A stretch of DNA of 11,205 nucleotides from Dictyocoela muelleri (taxonomy: Eukaryota > Microsporidia): positions 1 to 11,205 of the forward strand of contig SDVU01000711.1 of the NCBI GenBank assembly GCA_016256075.1. Direction: 5' to 3'. Below the pieces are notes generated by a model. The model was given only the letters and a program-made list of their open reading frames with translations. It was not told the DNA's origin and did no database searches. The number at the start of each line of letters is the position of its first letter. Within the stretch, counting starts at the first letter, position 1. Positions 7,953 to 11,205 of the stretch are shown here, piece by piece. Position numbers and translations under genes: made by a program.

Positions 7953-8133
7953 AAGTTTTTATATCACCTAATATTTATTATAAAATTATTTAATATTTTT
8001 ATGATATAAATTTTTTAAGTGTGGGAGATTTTTGCATATAAAAAGATTATTTTGTATATCTAAGAGTAGTCCATAATATCAGAGGTATTTTAGAATATCA
8101 GGGGGTATTTTTATTAATTATTAAATGAAAGTT

Positions 8134-8145
8134 TGAGAAACACTG
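8134..8145 (-). repeat. hAT right terminal inverted repeat
   Basis: TGAGAAACACTG, the inverted partner of 5962-5973, followed directly by the second target-duplication copy. Confidence 0.9.
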
Positions 8146-8429
8146 ATCTAGACGATATTTCCATGTCGCGAACTGTCGACCTTCGTGATTTTATACAATA
8201 TTTTTCCTTGACTGACAATGAGAATATAAAATTGTTAAAGTAAAAACAATAAAGATTTTCCTTATAAATCACTATTTTTTTTAAACGTTTTCGGATCGAT
8301 ACCGTTTTTTCATATTCAAAGTCTTGCCGTTTTTTTCCTATTTTAATATAAATAAATAATTAAATATAAATCACATTATAAATTGAATTTTAAGTGCAAT
8401 AATTTAAGACTTTTTATATAATATGTAAT

Positions 8430-9624
8430 TTACCTTATTATATTTAATAACTTAGAAAAATCATTGTTTCCATAACAATCTCGCCACATCATTTCTTTCG
8501 AAAAAATATTCAAATCATCATTATCTATTCCCTTTCGTTTACGCAAACGTTCTTTTAGTTTACTCCCCCTCCCATAGCGACTCTATATTTTGGGTATACA
8601 CGTTTATATCGGGATTTATAAAATAAAACCAGTAGTTTACAGTTTGATGGGTATATGATTCACATATATTTCGATAACCGCGCCATTCTTCAACTATATA
8701 TATAATCGTCTCGGGCCTACAAATTCGTCTAATATTGGTAATAGTGTTTTCTTAGATATATCCCGAACAACTACAATCTAATATTTAGATGGTTATGTCG
8801 GTTTATCTAATATACAGAAAACCAACCTATTTACCTGTATATTATGCCAACATGATACTTTTGTCGGTAGTGGAACATAGATATATGAATCTAAGAAACA
8901 ATTCTCCAAACGACAAGTATTATTGGGTTTTCAGCTAAGAATTTAGTTATTTTTAACTTATCTTTCGCTTTAACTTCTGTATAATTCTCTTAGATATAAA
9001 ATCCCTCTCGACTTCCACATGAGATTTTACAGAAAAAAGGTAGTATATGATAATCAAACAATCACCATGTCACATACTGAATCTTCTCTTTCATCGTGAC
9101 ACCATTAGAGATAAGCTTAAAACACATAATTGGCTAAATAAAGATTGTTAATATGTTTTCATTTATTCATTATTATTGCAATCTTACAAGAGTTTCATTT
9201 TAAAACATATAAATAAAATACATTTTTTAAACCATGTATTTTAAGAGAGAACCTACTGAGACTAATAGCAAGCAATACAGAGGGGTGAATGCACGAGAAT
9301 ACAATGATTCAATAAATATTTATTCATATTTTCATTTCAAAGGATGAACAACATTAGTGGACTATGTCACACCAAGAGGTACTTCTATACCTTCAAAAAA
9401 AACTATTTTTTCTTAGTGACACATATTTTAAATAATCACAATATGATTTTTGATAGCATCTAAATGCCTTTTCATCGACATTTCTTTTAATTGCGACAGT
9501 TTTTATGGGATAAAAACATGAATCACAATAAACAGACGTTCTATATATTCCCTTTTCACATAAAAGAGAGATTTTTTTCTGTGCTATATCTTAAACGTGT
9601 AATGAAATCCAAATTATAAATCAT
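8430..9624 (-). pseudogene. IS1595/ISXO2-like transposase remnant C
   Basis: Minus-strand transposase remnant. A plausible ATG (9624-9622) opens MIYNLDFITRLRYSTE. A frame change leads to KKISLLCEKGIY, then the zinc ribbon VYCDSCFYPIKT and AFRCYQKSYCDYLKYVSLRK with NSFF. The middle (about 9130-9380) is badly decayed. The core then appears as FHYRQKYHVGIIYR, VVVRDISKKTLLPILDEFVG and EEWRGYRNICESYTHQTVNY, and the third acidic residue as VYTQNIESLWE near 8580-8600. After a frame change the C-terminus reads LKERLRKRKGIDNDDLNIFS and EMMWRDCYGNNDFSKLLNII, ending at 8430. The usual first Asp is His here (IHIS for I-D-E-S), and the second seems to be Glu. The span, about 398 codons, is longer than the family norm, so a small insertion in the middle is likely. 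Many stops and frame changes. Confidence 0.7.
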
Positions 9625-9852
9625 AAAATGTATATATCTTGTCGTAAAATAATGATTGTATAATATTTTAGACAAATAACCGATGATTTTAAAAAAATTT
9701 ATTTTAAATATCTAAATTATTTAATTGGTTTATTGTTTAGATTAATTTTATATAAACAATTGGATATTTAAAATGATGGTAAATTTTAAAAATAACAAAT
9801 ATTTAAATAAAAATGATTTTAACAATTTTTATGGTTACCTCATATCTAATAC

Positions 9853-9882
9853 CGTTTTTTTTCCCTAGCGGGAAAAAAAACG
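9853..9882. repeat. Perfect 13-bp palindrome at the end of element C
   Basis: CGTTTTTTTTCCC (9853-9865) and GGGAAAAAAAACG (9870-9882) are exact complements around the loop TAGC. It lies where the right terminus of element C is expected. A further CCG-plus-T-run copy (8328-8337) sits inside the left end. Confidence 0.9.
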
Positions 9883-9895
9883 ACATCGATCACGG

Positions 9896-10171
9896 TTTTC
9901 GTCATATAATCCTTTTTACCAATAGATAGCATAAAATAAAAAACAATAATATAATATGATTTTAAATAAAATACGAACCAAAATATCAAGATTTTGATTT
10001 TTAATTATAAATAACACAGACTAAGCATATCACTATCTCCTTTACACGACATTATATCCTACCCCCTTGAGAACAAGAAAAAAATGCTTTAAGCTTTTTA
10101 TGTTAAAAAAAATATACCATTAAGTTATTCTACTTAAAGTAAATATATGTTTTTAAATATTTGAGAACCAG
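9896..10171. other. AT-rich stretch, nothing recognised
   Basis: No coding frame or repeat family is visible apart from a short hairpin, TTAAGT/ACTTAA, around 10121-10138. Confidence 0.4.
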
Positions 10172-10470
10172 ATTTTTATTGGGGGCACACCGAAAAATTC
10201 TTATATTTGAGCTTACGAAGAACCTAAAGAATATTTAAACTTCTCATTACCACCTATATTGGAGGTATACTTTTATTTCCATATACAACATTGAACATCA
10301 ACTTATTTCCTAAAACATCTTCGATGTTTTAGGAAATAAGTTGATGTTAATTGTTATATATGAAAATAAAAATTTAACTCCCATAGTCTTAAGTAATGAG
10401 AAGTTAAAATATTCTTTCGGTTATTCGTAAGCTAAAATATAAGAATGTTTCTGAGAGCTCTCGATAAATA
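10172..10470. mobile_element. Foldback/MITE-like long inverted repeat
   Basis: The two halves are inverted copies of each other over about 130-145 bases, centred at 10321. The innermost 26 bases of each arm (10294-10319 and 10323-10348) are perfect around a 3-base TTC loop. The outer parts match at roughly 80-90 percent by eye: for instance, ATTCTTATATTT, GCTTACGAA and ACTTCTCATTAC are shared. Similarity fades outward beyond about 10172 and 10470. No coding capacity is seen. This is the structure of a foldback or miniature inverted-repeat element. Its parent family is unknown, as its ends match none of the other elements here, and no clear target duplication is visible. Confidence 0.75.
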
Positions 10471-11064
10471 CCTAGTGCCCTAGATCCAATTTTAATCAGC
10501 TATACCACACTTCACCAACTGTATATTAATACTATATTTATAGAAAATAAGCGCTTATGCCATCCCTTAATTATTTATTAAAGTGATTTAAAACTGTCAA
10601 AACCTCGATTTTTATTTGTTATATTTAAAGTGTTAACTAATGAGGCTATTATCAATTAAAATTTAACACTTTAAACTTTATAATTAATTTTAATCTAAAT
10701 ATTTAGCAAAATAAACGGTACTGTTAGAACATAGAGTAACACTTTAGTATAAATAAATCTACTTTATAAAGAAAATGATACATGTTAACTGGGTATATTT
10801 AAGTTTTCTTATTCCAAGTATACATTTATTTCTGACTATAAACGAATAAGTAAAAATATATACATAACGTTTTAAGAACCGTTATCTATATTATTGTACA
10901 TAATCGTTTAGCGTCCGAAATTAAAGTACATAGGAATTGGGAGTATAAAATATTATCTTTTTACATTTATTATTTTATTTATTTTGTATTTTTATTAATA
11001 CAAAACTGCTAGTCTATTTTTTCACATTTTTTTGTTATTAATGGAATTTTATATTATATATATA
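10471..11064. other. AT-rich stretch, no gene recognised
   Basis: No frame or known element could be identified. The only structure noted is a 12-bp inverted repeat at 10625-10674. Homopolymer and dinucleotide AT runs dominate toward 11064. Confidence 0.5.
10625..10674. repeat. Short inverted repeat
   Basis: TTAAAGTGTTAA (10625-10636) and TTAACACTTTAA (10663-10674) are perfect complements separated by 26 bases. Related AACACTTTA and AAAGTG strings occur nearby. Confidence 0.7.
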
Positions 11065-11205
11065 TTACATGTTGACAACATCCATAGCTGCCAACCTGGA
11101 GAGTTGTCTCCTACCGTGGTCTAAGACTTTTGGTTCTTGGTGTTCCAATAATACGTCACTACCTAAGCTACCCAGAAGCCCAGCTGTATACGCGATTTTC
11201 GTTTT
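11065..11205 (-). CDS. Possible 3' end of an unidentified gene, partial
   Basis: Composition changes sharply at about 11071, from strongly AT-rich to about 46 percent GC by hand count. From the right edge the minus strand is open for about 46 codons to a TAA at 11065-11067. It encodes a normal-looking peptide including AYTAGLLGSLGSDVLLEHQE and GRRQLSRLAAMDVVNM. The other two minus frames contain stops. However, a plus-strand frame from the ATG at 11069 is also open to the edge (beginning MLTTSIAANLESCLLPW). The coding strand is therefore uncertain, and this may instead be the end of another repeat. I recognise no family in either peptide. Confidence 0.25.
   Translation of the reverse strand, partial: KTKIAYTAGLLGSLGSDVLLEHQEPKVLDHGRRQLSRLAAMDVVNM

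Larger units (their letters stand above)
5954..8153 (+). mobile_element. hAT transposon (ZBED5/Buster-like), full length, degenerate
   Basis: The element proper spans 5962-8145 (2,184 bp). It starts CAGCGTTTCTCA and ends TGAGAAACACTG, a 12-bp terminal inverted repeat with one difference and the CAG-T/C-GTTTCTCA form typical of hAT elements. The flanks ATCTAGAA (5954-5961) and ATCTAGAC (8146-8153) are an 8-bp target duplication with one change, the size hAT transposases make. It carries one BED-finger transposase gene on plus, which is broken. The near-intact ends and target duplication show the insertion is relatively recent compared with the disorder in the surrounding DNA. Confidence 0.9.
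8291..9895 (-). mobile_element. ISXO2/Merlin-like element C, tentative boundaries
   Basis: Candidate inverted termini are TCGGATCGATACCGTTTTTT at 8291-8310 and AAAAAAAACGACATCGATCACGG, in two parts (9873-9882 and 9883-9895). They share the core GATCGAT, two differing bases, then CGTTTTTT. They flank a minus-strand IS1595-type transposase remnant. The right end doubles back into a perfect palindrome at 9853-9882. No target duplication was found, so the boundaries are provisional. Confidence 0.45.

Noticed and set aside
8170-8250. Short plus-strand frame beginning MSRTVDLRDF
   Set aside because: Only about 27 codons, with no similarity or splice context; it is probably chance in the hAT flank.
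1-11205. Retroviral, LTR or Polinton-type sequences
   Set aside because: No reverse transcriptase, integrase, capsid-like or protein-primed polymerase motifs and no long direct terminal repeats were recognised on either strand.

Overview
This window looks like a repeat-rich, gene-poor stretch of a very AT-rich animal nuclear genome, probably an invertebrate. Every recognisable coding piece is the remnant of a cut-and-paste DNA transposon. The mix is a FLYWCH-type MULE, a PIF/Harbinger, a ZBED5/Buster-like hAT and several IS1595/ISXO2 (Merlin-like) transposases. That mix, plus the AT-richness, would fit an aphid-like arthropod or a cnidarian/myxozoan-type parasite. The species assignment is inference only. 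I see no bacterial operon structure, no CRISPR array and no retroviral or other virus-like gene.

Layout, left to right. 1-600: decayed N-terminal part of a MULE transposase (FLYWCH zinc finger, then linker) on the minus strand, running off the left edge. 650-725: a tight cluster of TTTCGTCAT/ATGACGAAA boxes. 770-1224: AT-rich DNA with a tRNA T-arm-like motif, ending in a GC-rich hairpin. 1225-3181: a structurally complete but mutated PIF/Harbinger element. It has terminal inverted repeats, an ATA target duplication, a Myb/SANT-like protein gene on plus, a DDE transposase gene on minus, and subterminal repeat arrays. 3374-4212: ISXO2-like transposase remnant A, plus strand. 4271-4400: nested palindromes and a 22-bp tandem repeat. 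4406-5442: Merlin-like element B, whose left terminus is doubled into a palindrome. 5443-5953: featureless flank.

5954-8153: a full-length hAT element with a 7/8-matching 8-bp target duplication and a decayed BED-finger transposase. About 8291-9895: ISXO2-like remnant C on the minus strand, with candidate terminal repeats and a perfect palindrome at one end. 10172-10470: a long foldback (MITE-like) inverted repeat. 10471-11064: AT-rich DNA with a short inverted repeat. 11065-11205: an abrupt rise in GC (about 46 percent by hand count) with frames open to the window edge, the only candidate for something other than transposon debris.

The genes do not form a pathway. Within the Harbinger, the two genes would have worked together: a Myb-like DNA-binding partner and a DDE nuclease. 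All elements look dead, with several stops or frame changes each. The most curious recurring pattern is that each of the three ISXO2-like remnants lies beside a palindromic, homopolymer-rich block at one end, and in all three the usual first catalytic aspartate appears to be replaced.
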